Source: Curtobacterium flaccumfaciens
Lineage (GTDB): Bacteria > Actinomycetota > Actinomycetes > Actinomycetales > Microbacteriaceae
Length of the DNA: 64,000 bases
Assembly (NCBI GenBank): GCA_029689965.1
Contig: CP121450.1
Location: forward strand, 3,348,001 to 3,412,000
Direction of reading: 5' to 3'
Part shown: positions 56,777 to 64,000 of the stretch, piece after piece
Layout: each line of letters opens with the position of its first letter
Position numbering within the stretch: position 1 is the first letter of the stretch
Position numbers and translations under genes: made by a program
The notes under the pieces: model-generated
What the model was told of the DNA's origin: nothing
Databases searched by the model: none
Seen by the model: only the letters and a program-made list of their open reading frames with translations

Positions 56777-56912
56777 CCTGGAGGCGCGACCCGCCTCCGC
56801 CACACCGGTCGCCGCGCGTAGGCGGTCGATTCGCGCGTAGGCGGTCGATTCGCGCGTAGGTGGTCGATTCGCGCGTAGGCGACCGGAAGAACTGACCGCC
56901 TACGCGCGAAAG
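56777..56912. repeat. Intergenic 19-bp tandem array with inverted copy (GCGCGTAGGCGGTCGATTC)
   Basis: Three units of GCGCGTAGGCGGTCGATTC (56814-56870) and a partial fourth are followed by one inverted copy, GACCGCCTACGCGCGAA (56894-56910), so the array can fold back. The core is the reverse complement of that in the array at 31152-31246. A half GGAGGC palindrome lies at 56777-56797. The gap between genes (56671-56953) holds nothing else. Confidence 0.85.
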
Positions 56913-56953
56913 TGCTTCCCACCGCGGGCGTTGTGGGAACGAACGCGCAGCGG

Positions 56954-57586
56954 GTCAGACGGCGGGTTCGCGGATCGTGGTCTCGACGTCGACGACCTGG
57001 GGGATGCGGGGCATCGACGCGAACCCGAACGCCACGGGCGGGTCCAACGGCGCGATCGACCCGAGTGGCTCCCCCGCCCAGGTCCCGCGCACGCCGGTGA
57101 CGTCGTGCGCCCCGGTCACGCCGTAGAACTCGCGGCGACCGTTCCCGGCAGACCCGGCGGTCGCGGCGCCCGGTGCGACGAGCCGCGCGACGGGGTCGAC
57201 CACCGCGAGCCACCGCGGGTCTCGGGCGATCGGCTTCGGGATGATCCGGAGCGCCCGGCCGAGCGGCGAGATCGTGCCGACGTCGATCGATGCCTGCAGT
57301 GGGCCGGCCTCGAGTTCGAGCCCCGGCCCGTGCGTCGGGTCCGGACGTCGACGACCGAGACGCTGTCGAACCGGTACGTCCCGGAGACGTACGCCGCGAC
57401 GAGCTCGTCGGGCGCGAGGAGCACCGACGTCCCGTCCGCGAGCTCGAGGAACACGTCCGTGAACGCGCCGAACGGGGACCGTTCCCACATGCCGACGACG
57501 ATGCGGACGCCGGAGGTCGTGCCGACACCCATGATCCGGCCGCGGAACCGGCGCTCGACGGGAGGGGTGCTGGGGCGGGACGGCAT
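56954..57586 (-). CDS. Conserved protein of unknown function (one frameshift)
   Basis: About 210 residues, no membrane segment or signal. The first part (FRGRIMGVGTTSGVRIVVGM; FLELADGTSVLLAPDELVAA) and the second (LGRALRIIPKPIARDPRWLA; EFYGVTGAHDVTGVRGTWAG) look like two beta-rich halves. I do not recognise a family. The frame breaks near 57347. ATG is 7 bases after a TACGGT -10 (57594-57599), so leaderless. Confidence 0.7.
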
Positions 57587-57664
57587 GCCCTGGACCGTAC
57601 CCGGCGCGCCCGTGAGCCGATCCGACGAGCCGAGCTGCGCCTCCAGACCGACCGTCATGCGAAA

Positions 57665-57703
57665 GCGACAGATCCCCGCGAACTTGCCGCGGGAATCTGC
57701 CGC
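57665..57703 (-). terminator. Hairpin terminator after the LLM oxidoreductase
   Basis: GCGACAGATCCCCGCG (57665-57680) and CGCGGGAATCTGCCGC (57688-57703) pair with two mismatches around a 7-base loop, about 60 bases past the stop of the minus-strand oxidoreductase. Confidence 0.55.
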
Positions 57704-57761
57704 TCTTGCGGGAGCAACCGGAGCCGAGCGGGCCGGACGGCCCGAGCGGCGCGGTGGGCGC

Positions 57762-58874
57762 CTAGGGAACCGGGACCGGCTCCGCCAGCAGCTCCCGCAC
57801 CCGCGGCGCGACCTGCGTGCCGTAGAGCTCGATGGACCGCATCATGTCCGCGTGCGGCAACCGTCCGGTCGCGTACCGCATGTCGAACCGGGAGACGCCG
57901 AGGATCCGCATGTTCCTCGCGATCTTCCGCGCGACCGTCTCCGGCGACCCGACGTAGAGCGACCCGCCGGCGGACAGCCCCGCGCGGTACCCCGCGACGT
58001 CGAGGGGCGGCCAGCCACGCTCCCGGCCGAGCTGGTCGGTGACGGCCTTGTGGTACGGCCAGTAGCGCTCGGCGGCCTCGTCGTCGGTGGCGGCGACGAA
58101 CCCGGGCGAGTGCATCGCGATCGGCTGCTGCGGCAGGTCGAGCCGCGTGAGGGCCTGCCGGTAGAGCCGCGAGAACGGTGCGAACTGCGCTGGCTGCCCA
58201 CCGATGATGGCGAGGAACAGCGGCAGCCCGTACGACGCGGCCCGGATGACCGACTGTGGCGAGCCCCCGACACCGATCCACGTCGGGATCGGGCCGTGCT
58301 CGAAGCTTCGGGAAGACGTCCTGGTCGACGAGTGCGGAGCGCTTCGTACCGGACCAGGTGACCCTGTCGCCGCCGCGGAGGGCCGCCCAGAAGCTGGAGC
58401 TTCTCCTCGAACAGCACCTCGTAGTCGGCGAGGTCGTGGCCGAACAGCGGGAACGACTCGGTGAAGGACCCGCGACCGAGGATGACCTCGGCACGCCCGT
58501 CCGAGATCGCGTCGACGGTGGCGAACCGCTCGTAGACGCGGACCGGGTCATCCGACGAGAGGACCGTGACCGCGGAGCCCATGCGGATCCTCGAGGTGCG
58601 GGCGGCGATCGCGGCGAGGACGACCTCGGGAGCGCTCACGACGAAGTCGGCACGGTGGTGCTCGCCGACGCCGATGAAGTCCACGCCCACCTGGTCGGCG
58701 AGGACGGCCTGGTCGACGACGTCGCGGATGGTCTGCGCGTCGGACTCGAGACCGCCGTCGGGCAGTTCGGTGACGTCGCCGAAGGTGTCGAGGCCGAAGC
58801 TGCACGGGGCCGACCCGCTCCGGTGCGGGCGGCGGCACGTCCGAGGCACGGTCGGTGCCGAATGCGTTGCTCAT
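57762..58874 (-). CDS. LLM-class flavin-dependent oxidoreductase (three frameshifts)
   Basis: About 370 residues, luciferase-like barrel. [60 protein letters not shown], and [17 protein letters not shown] are standard for the family. C-terminal [18 protein letters not shown] binds flavin. Breaks near 58815, 58398 and 58302. ATG with AGGAGGAGAC upstream, about as strong a ribosome site as in the window. A perfect 8-bp dyad lies between it and the divergent SDR gene, so both are probably co-regulated. Confidence 0.87.
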
Positions 58875-58892
58875 GTCTCCTCCTGGTCGCAT

Positions 58893-58912
58893 GTTCATGC
58901 GTTTGCATGAAC
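58893..58912. promoter_or_regulatory. Operator between divergent LLM and SDR genes
   Basis: GTTCATGCGTTTGCATGAAC: perfect 8-bp arms around GTTT. It lies 19 bases before the LLM start and overlaps the expected start point of a TACGTT -10 on the minus strand (58910-58915). Size and symmetry suggest a MarR- or TetR-type repressor; none is adjacent. Confidence 0.65.
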
Positions 58913-58949
58913 GTACCACACGGGAACGTGCACGGCCAGGCCCCGCGTG

Positions 58950-58955
58950 TACGGT
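58950..58955 (+). promoter_or_regulatory. -10 box of a leaderless promoter
   Basis: TACGGT lies 7 bases before the SDR ATG. Confidence 0.55.
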
Positions 58956-58962
58956 CGCCCGC

Positions 58963-59871
58963 ATGCCGCAGATCCCCGACCAGACCGGCCGCCGCATCGT
59001 CGTCACCGGCGCGAACAGCGGAACCGGCAAGGAGACCGCCACCCGCCTCGCGGCGGCCGGCGCGTCCGTCGTGCTCGCCGTGCGCACCGCGTCGAAGGGC
59101 GACGACGCGGCGGCCGCCATCCGCCGGTCGCACCCCGGTGCCGACGTCGAGGTACGGGAGCTCGACCTCGCCGACCTGTCGAGCGTGCGCCGTTTCGCCG
59201 CCGGCCTTCTGGACGACGACCGCCCCCTCGACGTGCTCGTGAACAACGCCGGGGTGATGGCCCCGCCGAAGCGCTTCGAGACGGTCGACGGGTTCGAGCT
59301 GCAGTTCGGCACGAACTTCCTGGGTCCGTTCGCCCTGACCAACCTGCTGCTCCCCGCGCTCCTCCGCTCGCCCGACCCCCGCGTCGCGACGATGTCGAGC
59401 ATCGCCGCGGTCCCCGGCAGGATCCGGTTCGACGACCTGCAGTGGGAGCGCGGCTACAACGGCTGGCGTGCCTACGCCCAGTCCAAGCTCGCCGATCTGC
59501 TCCTCGCGCTGCACCTGCACCGGCTCTCCGTCGAGCTGGACTGGCCCCTGACGAGCACCGCCGCACACCCCGGGTACACGCGGACGAACCTGCAGTCGGC
59601 CGGTCGGTCCCTCGGACGCTCGCGACCCGTCCGGTCGAGCGACCGGGCGCTGCCGTTCACCCAGGACGTCGAGCAGGGGTCCGAACCGTTGCTCTACGCC
59701 GCGGTCGGACCGAAGGCGACGAGCGGGGCGTACTACGGGCCGTCCGGGCTGTTCGGGCTCACCGGTCCGGCGACCCTCGCGTCCATCCCGCGCTCGGCGC
59801 GGAGCGCCGACCTCGCGCGCTCGCTCTGGGCGGTGGCCGAGGACCTCACGGGGACGCGTCCACCCGTCTGA
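58963..59871 (+). CDS. Short-chain dehydrogenase/reductase
   Basis: 302 residues, intact. NAD(P) motif TGxxxGxG in RIVVTGANSGTGKETATRLA near residue 13, NNAG in LDVLVNNAGVMAPPKR, Ser in RVATMSSIAAVPG, catalytic YxxxK in AYAQSKLADLLLAL near residue 175. Closest in pattern to retinol dehydrogenase/oxidoreductase-type SDRs; the long C-terminus (LLYAAVGPKATSGAYYGPSG) supports this. Divergent from the LLM oxidoreductase. Substrate unknown. Confidence 0.9.
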   Translation: MPQIPDQTGRRIVVTGANSGTGKETATRLAAAGASVVLAVRTASKGDDAAAAIRRSHPGADVEVRELDLADLSSVRRFAAGLLDDDRPLDVLVNNAGVMAPPKRFETVDGFELQFGTNFLGPFALTNLLLPALLRSPDPRVATMSSIAAVPGRIRFDDLQWERGYNGWRAYAQSKLADLLLALHLHRLSVELDWPLTSTAAHPGYTRTNLQSAGRSLGRSRPVRSSDRALPFTQDVEQGSEPLLYAAVGPKATSGAYYGPSGLFGLTGPATLASIPRSARSADLARSLWAVAEDLTGTRPPV

Positions 59872-60191
59872 CGCGGGAGCGGCGTCTCGGCGCCGGTCCG
59901 GCCGGCCGGCGTCTCGGCGCCGGTCCGGCCGACCGGCGTCTCGGCGCTGGTCCGGCCGACCGGCGTCTCGCCTCGTCGAGACGAGACGCCGCCCGAGTCG
60001 CCGAACGCCGCGGTGCCGACCAGACGCCGCTGAATCCGGCGGCGTCCCGCTCGGACGGCGGTGTCTCGACGGGCAGACGGCGTCCCAGCATGCTGAGACG
60101 CACCTCGTCGACGGCGTTCCGGGCTGAAGGCGCGGGGCGCCCCGGCACGCAGCGCCGACTCCGACGGGCGGCCCCGACACAAAGCACCGTC
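59872..60191. repeat. Intergenic 27-bp tandem array and inverted pieces
   Basis: Three units of 27 bp (59881-59961), each starting GGCGTCTCGGCGCYGGTCCG, and a fourth truncated unit that turns into an inverted copy ending CGAGACGCC near 59990. From 60010 to 60110 more pieces (GAATCCGGCGGCGTCCCG, GGCGGTGTCTCG, CGTCCCAGCATGCTGAGACG) share motifs with 13440 and 42420. No gene on either strand. Confidence 0.75.
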
Positions 60192-60980
60192 TCAGGCGTG
60201 GTGCAGCTCGACCGATCCGTCCAGTCGCCCCGGTTCGGTGAGGCGCGCGTGCTGCAGCACCGTGCGCGTGGGCCCGACCGCCGCCGCCACGATCGACAGC
60301 GTCGCGAAGTGCCCGTCGCGCTCGTGCGCGTCGCGCAGGATCGCGTCCGGGTCGTCCGCGGGCAGGACGGTGGACTCCGCGAGCAGACCGAACCAGCCGC
60401 TCCACCCGTCACCGGCATCGTCGCCGGCGTCCGCCGTGCGGAGCTCGTCGAACGGTCCGAGCACGGGCGGTGCGGTCGGTGCGCCGACCGCACGGAACGC
60501 CTCGAGCCACCGTCCGATGCGCGGCGCGGACGGGTCGTCCGGTTCGCCGTGCGTGACCATGTGCACCCCCGGCCCGAGCTCCGTCGTCCGGATGCGGGAA
60601 CCGTCCCACGTCCGGACCTCGGCACCCGAGGCGGTGGCCCGGACGAGGTTGAACGCCCGCGTGGTCGGCAGCGTGCCGTCGTGCCCCGGGAGCGCCCCGG
60701 CGAGGGCGTCCAGCGGGACGACACCGCGGGTGGTCCAGGTGCCGTCGACGCTCGGCACCGACTCGCCGCGGTTCAGCACCACCGCGAGTCCCGCCGTGTC
60801 CGACGCGGCGAGCCACGCCCCACCCGCCGAACGGTCACGCACGCCACGAACCGAGGGGTCGCGTTCGGGCCACCACGCGGCGGGTGGGTCCCACGGACGC
60901 TCCGGCGACTCGTCGCGCAGGGCCAGCATCGTGACGGGCCACTCCGAGCCGGGGTCGACTCGGACGACGACGGTGCACAT
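60192..60980 (-). CDS. NRDE/TANGO2 family protein
   Basis: 262 residues, intact. It starts with MCTVVVRVDPGSEWPVTMLA and RDESPERPWDPPAAWWPERD, the N-terminal NRDE pattern. GGAWLAASDTAGLAVVLNRG near residue 52 and the exposed Cys2 (possible N-terminal nucleophile after Met removal) are typical of the family. Eukaryotic TANGO2 is linked to heme or lipid handling; the bacterial role is unknown. Divergent from coaBC with 40 bases between. Confidence 0.85.
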   Translation of the reverse strand: MCTVVVRVDPGSEWPVTMLALRDESPERPWDPPAAWWPERDPSVRGVRDRSAGGAWLAASDTAGLAVVLNRGESVPSVDGTWTTRGVVPLDALAGALPGHDGTLPTTRAFNLVRATASGAEVRTWDGSRIRTTELGPGVHMVTHGEPDDPSAPRIGRWLEAFRAVGAPTAPPVLGPFDELRTADAGDDAGDGWSGWFGLLAESTVLPADDPDAILRDAHERDGHFATLSIVAAAVGPTRTVLQHARLTEPGRLDGSVELHHA

Positions 60981-61007
60981 AGGATCGATCCTCGCACGGC
61001 GCCCGGG

Positions 61008-61013
61008 TAGCGT
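61008..61013 (+). promoter_or_regulatory. -10 box of a leaderless promoter (coaBC)
   Basis: TAGCGT lies 7 bases before the coaBC GTG. Confidence 0.55.
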
Positions 61014-61020
61014 GACCGAC

Positions 61021-62340
61021 GTGAACGCAGCAGCAGAGCGCCCTCTGACCGTCGTCGTCGGGATCACCGGGGGCATCGCCGCCTACAAGGCCGTCGGCGT
61101 CGTCCGCGACCTCGTCAAGCGCGGACACGACGTGCACGTGGTGCCCACCGAGGGTGCGCTCCGGTTCGTCGGCCTGCCCACCCTCGAGGCGCTCAGCCGC
61201 AACCCGGTCACCACGAGCGTGTTCGACGACGTCGCCGAGGTCCGGCACGTCTCGCTCGGCCGTCGGGCGGACCTCGTGGTCGTCGCACCCGCCACCGCCG
61301 ACGCCCTCGCGCGGATGGCTGCGGGCCTGGCCGGCGACCTGCTCGGCACGACACTGCTCGCGACCGAGGCACCCGTCGTCGTCGCGCCCGCCATGCACCC
61401 GCAGATGTGGGAGCACCCGGCGACCCGGGCCAACGTCGCCGCGCTCCGGGAACGCGGCGTCCGGTTCGTCGGCCCCGTGGTCGGTGCCCTGACGGGCGAC
61501 GACGCGGGCATCGGGCGGATGGCGGAGCCCGAGGACATCGTCGCCGGCGCACTCGCCGGACTCGACCACGCGGCGGACGCAGGCCGGATCCCGGCTGCCG
61601 AGCCGCGCCTCGCCCCACCGGCGGGACCGGCCCCCACCGGTGCCGGTACCGGCGCTCGCGGCGAGCAGGGCGACCTCGCCGGCGTCCGTGTGGTCGTCAG
61701 CGCCGGCGGCACCCGAGAGCCGTTCGATCCCGTCCGCTTCGTCGGCAACCGGTCGAGCGGCCGCCAGGGCCTCGCGATCGCCGCGGACGCGGCCCGCCGC
61801 GGCGCGATCGTGACCGTCGTCGCGGCGAACGTCGAGGCCGCTCTCACCGCCGGCCTCGATGCCACCGTGGTGCCGGTCGGCTCCGCGCTCGAGCTCGCCG
61901 AGGCGGTGCACGGCGCAGCCGCCGACGCCGACGTCGTCGTGATGACCGCCGCGGTCGCCGACTACCGCCCGGCGGAGGTGCGTCCGGAGAAGCTTAAGAA
62001 GGACGCGCAGGGCGACACCATGACGCTGGAGCTCGTGCGGAACCCGGACGTGCTCGCCGACCTCGTCGCGGATCGTCGCACCGGTCAGATCGTCGTCGGG
62101 TTCGCGGCCGAGACCGAGCCGGACCGGGCAGCCCGCATCGAGCTCGGCCGCGCCAAGATCGCCCGGAAGCCGGCCGACCTGCTCGTGGTGAACCACGTCG
62201 GGTGGTCCTCGGGCTTCGAACGCGAGGAGAACGCCATCGAGGTGCTCGTCCCCGGCGGCAAGGTCGTCCGCGAGACCTCCGGCAGCAAGGCCGAGGTGGC
62301 CACCGCGATCCTCGACCTCGTCGCCACGGCACTGACCTGA
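61021..62340 (+). CDS. coaBC: Phosphopantothenoylcysteine decarboxylase/synthase
   Basis: 439 residues, intact. Second and third steps from phosphopantothenate to CoA. The CoaC flavin domain begins VVVGITGGIAAYKAVGVVRD, with VVVAPATADALARMAAGLAG and VVAPAMHPQMWEHPAT (catalytic Cys/His region). The CoaB domain from residue about 225 has VVVSAGGTREPFDPVRFVGN, SSGRQG, the AAVADYRP motif and KLKK. GTG start, probably leaderless. Alone, not behind rpoZ or gmk. Confidence 0.95.
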   Translation: MNAAAERPLTVVVGITGGIAAYKAVGVVRDLVKRGHDVHVVPTEGALRFVGLPTLEALSRNPVTTSVFDDVAEVRHVSLGRRADLVVVAPATADALARMAAGLAGDLLGTTLLATEAPVVVAPAMHPQMWEHPATRANVAALRERGVRFVGPVVGALTGDDAGIGRMAEPEDIVAGALAGLDHAADAGRIPAAEPRLAPPAGPAPTGAGTGARGEQGDLAGVRVVVSAGGTREPFDPVRFVGNRSSGRQGLAIAADAARRGAIVTVVAANVEAALTAGLDATVVPVGSALELAEAVHGAAADADVVVMTAAVADYRPAEVRPEKLKKDAQGDTMTLELVRNPDVLADLVADRRTGQIVVGFAAETEPDRAARIELGRAKIARKPADLLVVNHVGWSSGFEREENAIEVLVPGGKVVRETSGSKAEVATAILDLVATALT

Positions 62341-62383
62341 GCCTTCCCCGTGCGCCCCAGCACGCCGCGGGCACGATGGGTGC

Positions 62384-62781
62384 ATGCGACGACGCGAGCG
62401 CGCACGACGCGCCACCCGGACCGCCGCCCTCCTCGCCGTCGTGCTGGGCGGGGCCGGTGTCTCCCACTTCCTGCGACCGCGCGGGTACGACCGGATCGTG
62501 CCTGACATCCTCCCCCGCGCCTGACCACGCTGGCGTCGGGCGCCGCCGAACTCGGCATCGCCACCGGGCTCGCCGTACCGGCCACCCGCCGCGCCGCAGG
62601 CTGGGCAGCCGCCGGGTTGTTCCTCGCGGTGTTCCCCGCGAACGTCAAGATGGCGAACGACCTGCTCGACAGCCCGAGGTCGACCCGCACCATGCGGCTC
62701 GTCTCCGTGCTCCGTCTGCCGCTGCAGGCGCCCCTCGTCGCCTGGGCCGTGCGCGTCGGCCGCCACGCGCCACGACGGTGA
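62384..62781 (+). CDS. DoxX-like small membrane protein (one frameshift)
   Basis: About 132 residues, four helices (TAALLAVVLGGAGVSHFLRP; AAGWAAAGLFLAVFPANVKM). The pattern GVSHFLRPRGYDRIVPDILP and FPANVKMANDLL is that of DoxX/YphA-like proteins of actinobacteria. As read, a stop appears at 62524; one missing C near 62520 restores PRALTTLASGAAELG. Overlaps the next gene by 4 bases. Function unknown. Confidence 0.75.
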
Positions 62782-63564
62782 CCGAGCCGTCGCGCACCCG
62801 CGCCGCGGTGCCGTTGCTGCACCGTCCGGTCACGGTGCACGCTTGGGAGGACGTCGTGTTCGCCCACTGGCGGCACGACCCGGACTCCCTCGCACGGCTG
62901 GTCCCGCGCGGGACACGTCCCGACGTCGTCGACGGCAGCGCGTGGGCGGGCCTGTCTGCGTACGTCTTCCGCGAGACCCGGGTGCCGCCGTTCCCGCCCT
63001 CGGGCCGCCTCGGGACGATGACCGAGGTCACCGTCGAGGTGCTGACGGTCGACGACGGCGGCCGCCGCGGGGTCGCGTACCGCACCGTCGACACCGCGAA
63101 CGTGCCGGCGATCGTCGCCGCACACGCGCTGCTCGGAGTGCCGTACACGTTCGCGCACGCGCGGGCGCGTCGGCGTGCGGACACCCTCGCGTACCGCTCC
63201 GTCCGGCACCCGTCACGTGCCGTGCACCCGATCCGCTGGGCGCGTGGTCGGGCGCGCGGAGGGGAGGCGCGGCACGGCCCCGGCACGACGCCACCCTCCG
63301 CGTCGTGGCCGGTCCGGCGGTCGACTCCCCGCTCGCCACGGAGCTCACGACACGGGAGGGCATCCACGCACGCCATCTCGCGCAGACGGTCTTCTGGCAG
63401 CGCCAGCACCCGCCGCTCACGATCCGGTCGGCACGGCTCGAGCGCCTCGCGGGCGACCTGCCCGACGCCGTCGGGATGCCCGGGCTGTTCGACCGCGCGC
63501 CCGACTCGCTGCTCGTCGTGGACGGCACGACGGTCCGTTACGCCTGGGGGACGTGGTCCGGTGA
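62778..63564 (+). CDS. DUF2071 family (YqjF-like) protein (two frameshifts)
   Basis: About 262 residues. DUF2071 pattern: LHRPVTVHAWEDVVFAHWRH, ARLVPRGTRPDVVDGSAWAG, LSAYVFRETRVPPFPPSGRL, GVAYRTVDTANVPAIVAAHA and LGVPYTFAHARA. Breaks lie near 63292 and in the G-run near 63550. The natural end (AWGDVVR) overlaps the next start by 4 bases. Cytoplasmic; function unknown. Confidence 0.82.
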
Positions 63565-63994
63565 CCGACGACCCGCACCACCTCGATCGCTTCGTCCGTG
63601 CCCAGGACGGCGTGCACGACGCCGCGCTCGCCGAGCTCCGGAACGGGCGGAAGTCGTCGCACTGGATGTGGTTCGTGTTCCCCAGCTCGCCGGCCTCGGC
63701 CGATCGGTGATCGCGCAGCGGTTCGCCCTCGACGGCCTGGCCGAGGCCCGGGCGTACCTCGGGCACCCCGTGCTCGGCCCTCGGCTGCTCGCGGCGACGG
63801 AGGCCGCGGCGTCGGCACCGGCGCGTTCCGCGGACGACCTGCTCGGGGGCGTCGACGCCCTGAAGCTCCGCTCGTCGATGACCCTGTTTGCGCTCGCGGC
63901 CCGCGACCCCGCGCCGTTCCGGTCGGTGCTCGACCGCTGGTACGACGGCACCGAGGACCCGGTGACCGTCCGGCTCCTGCACCTCGACGACTGA
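63561..63994 (+). CDS. DUF1810 family protein (one frameshift)
   Basis: About 144 residues. DUF1810 pattern: LDRFVRAQDGVHDAALAELR, KSSHWMWFVFPQLAGLGRS, GLAEARAYLGHPVLGPRLLA and DALKLRSSMTLFALAARDPA. The frame breaks in the C-run near 63672 (FVFP/QLAGLG). GTG start coupled to the DUF2071 gene. Function unknown; last gene in the window, stop at 63992-63994. Confidence 0.87.
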
Positions 63995-64000
63995 CACTCT

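Overview
The window is GC-rich (about 70%) chromosomal DNA with tightly packed genes, many GTG starts, 4-base ATGA/GTGA gene overlaps and many leaderless promoters. This points to an actinobacterium of the Microbacteriaceae, most likely Curtobacterium or a near relative; the genus is inferred from gene content, not tested. No tRNA, rRNA, CRISPR array, phage gene or insertion sequence was seen. About half of the long genes carry one or more one-base frameshifts, usually in short C or G runs. They hit housekeeping genes (sodA, ribH, nadA, metN) and are most simply assembly indels. I therefore give repaired gene spans and state where each frame breaks.

Layout. 1-1.6 kb: a partial gene end, then a probable flavin reductase-sodA operon behind a SoxR-type box. 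1.7-3.4 kb: an efflux pump. 3.5-10.1 kb: a sugar locus, with oxidoreductase, aldo/keto reductase and LacI regulator on the minus strand and a three-gene ABC importer without ATPase on the plus strand, separated by two LacI-type operators. 10.2-11 kb: a TetR gene and a tiny membrane protein. 11.1-13.3 kb: riboflavin genes ribE-ribB-ribH behind an FMN riboswitch. 13.7-17.5 kb: an esterase/rhomboid-like/MprF-type aminoacyl-lipid operon. 17.6-21 kb: two surface proteins, one an eight-repeat chaplin-like protein with a LAYTG sorting signal. 21-33 kb: small genes, regulators, an efflux pump with its TetR, DNA repair glycosylase tag, a sodium:solute symporter and aroQ. 33.3-39 kb: the NAD synthesis operon nrtR-nadA-nadB-nadC-nifS with an inverted-repeat operator. 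39-48.7 kb: acylphosphatase, two efflux pumps, an alditol oxidase and the methionine importer metQNI. 48.8-54.6 kb: a five-gene operon plus ridA. 54.8-64 kb: a GT-C mannosyltransferase, flavin enzymes, coaBC and small conserved proteins.

The most interesting metabolic unit is 48.8-54.6 kb: a PLP-fold deaminase, IclR regulator, KDG kinase, KDPG aldolase and N-acyl-D-amino-acid deacylase, with RidA converging on them. Read as a pathway it would deacetylate N-acetyl-D-glucosaminate, deaminate it to 2-keto-3-deoxygluconate, phosphorylate that and split it to pyruvate and glyceraldehyde 3-phosphate. That is the logic of oxidised-chitin (GlcNAc1A) catabolism, here in a soil or plant actinobacterium. 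This is inference from enzyme families.

The intergenic DNA is unusual. A family of near-perfect palindromes built on GGAGGCGCGG sits between genes at six or more places. Four separate intergenic arrays have different sequences but the same 19-bp period. Other arrays have 33-bp and 27-bp units. None is coding in a sensible way, and I do not know what they do.
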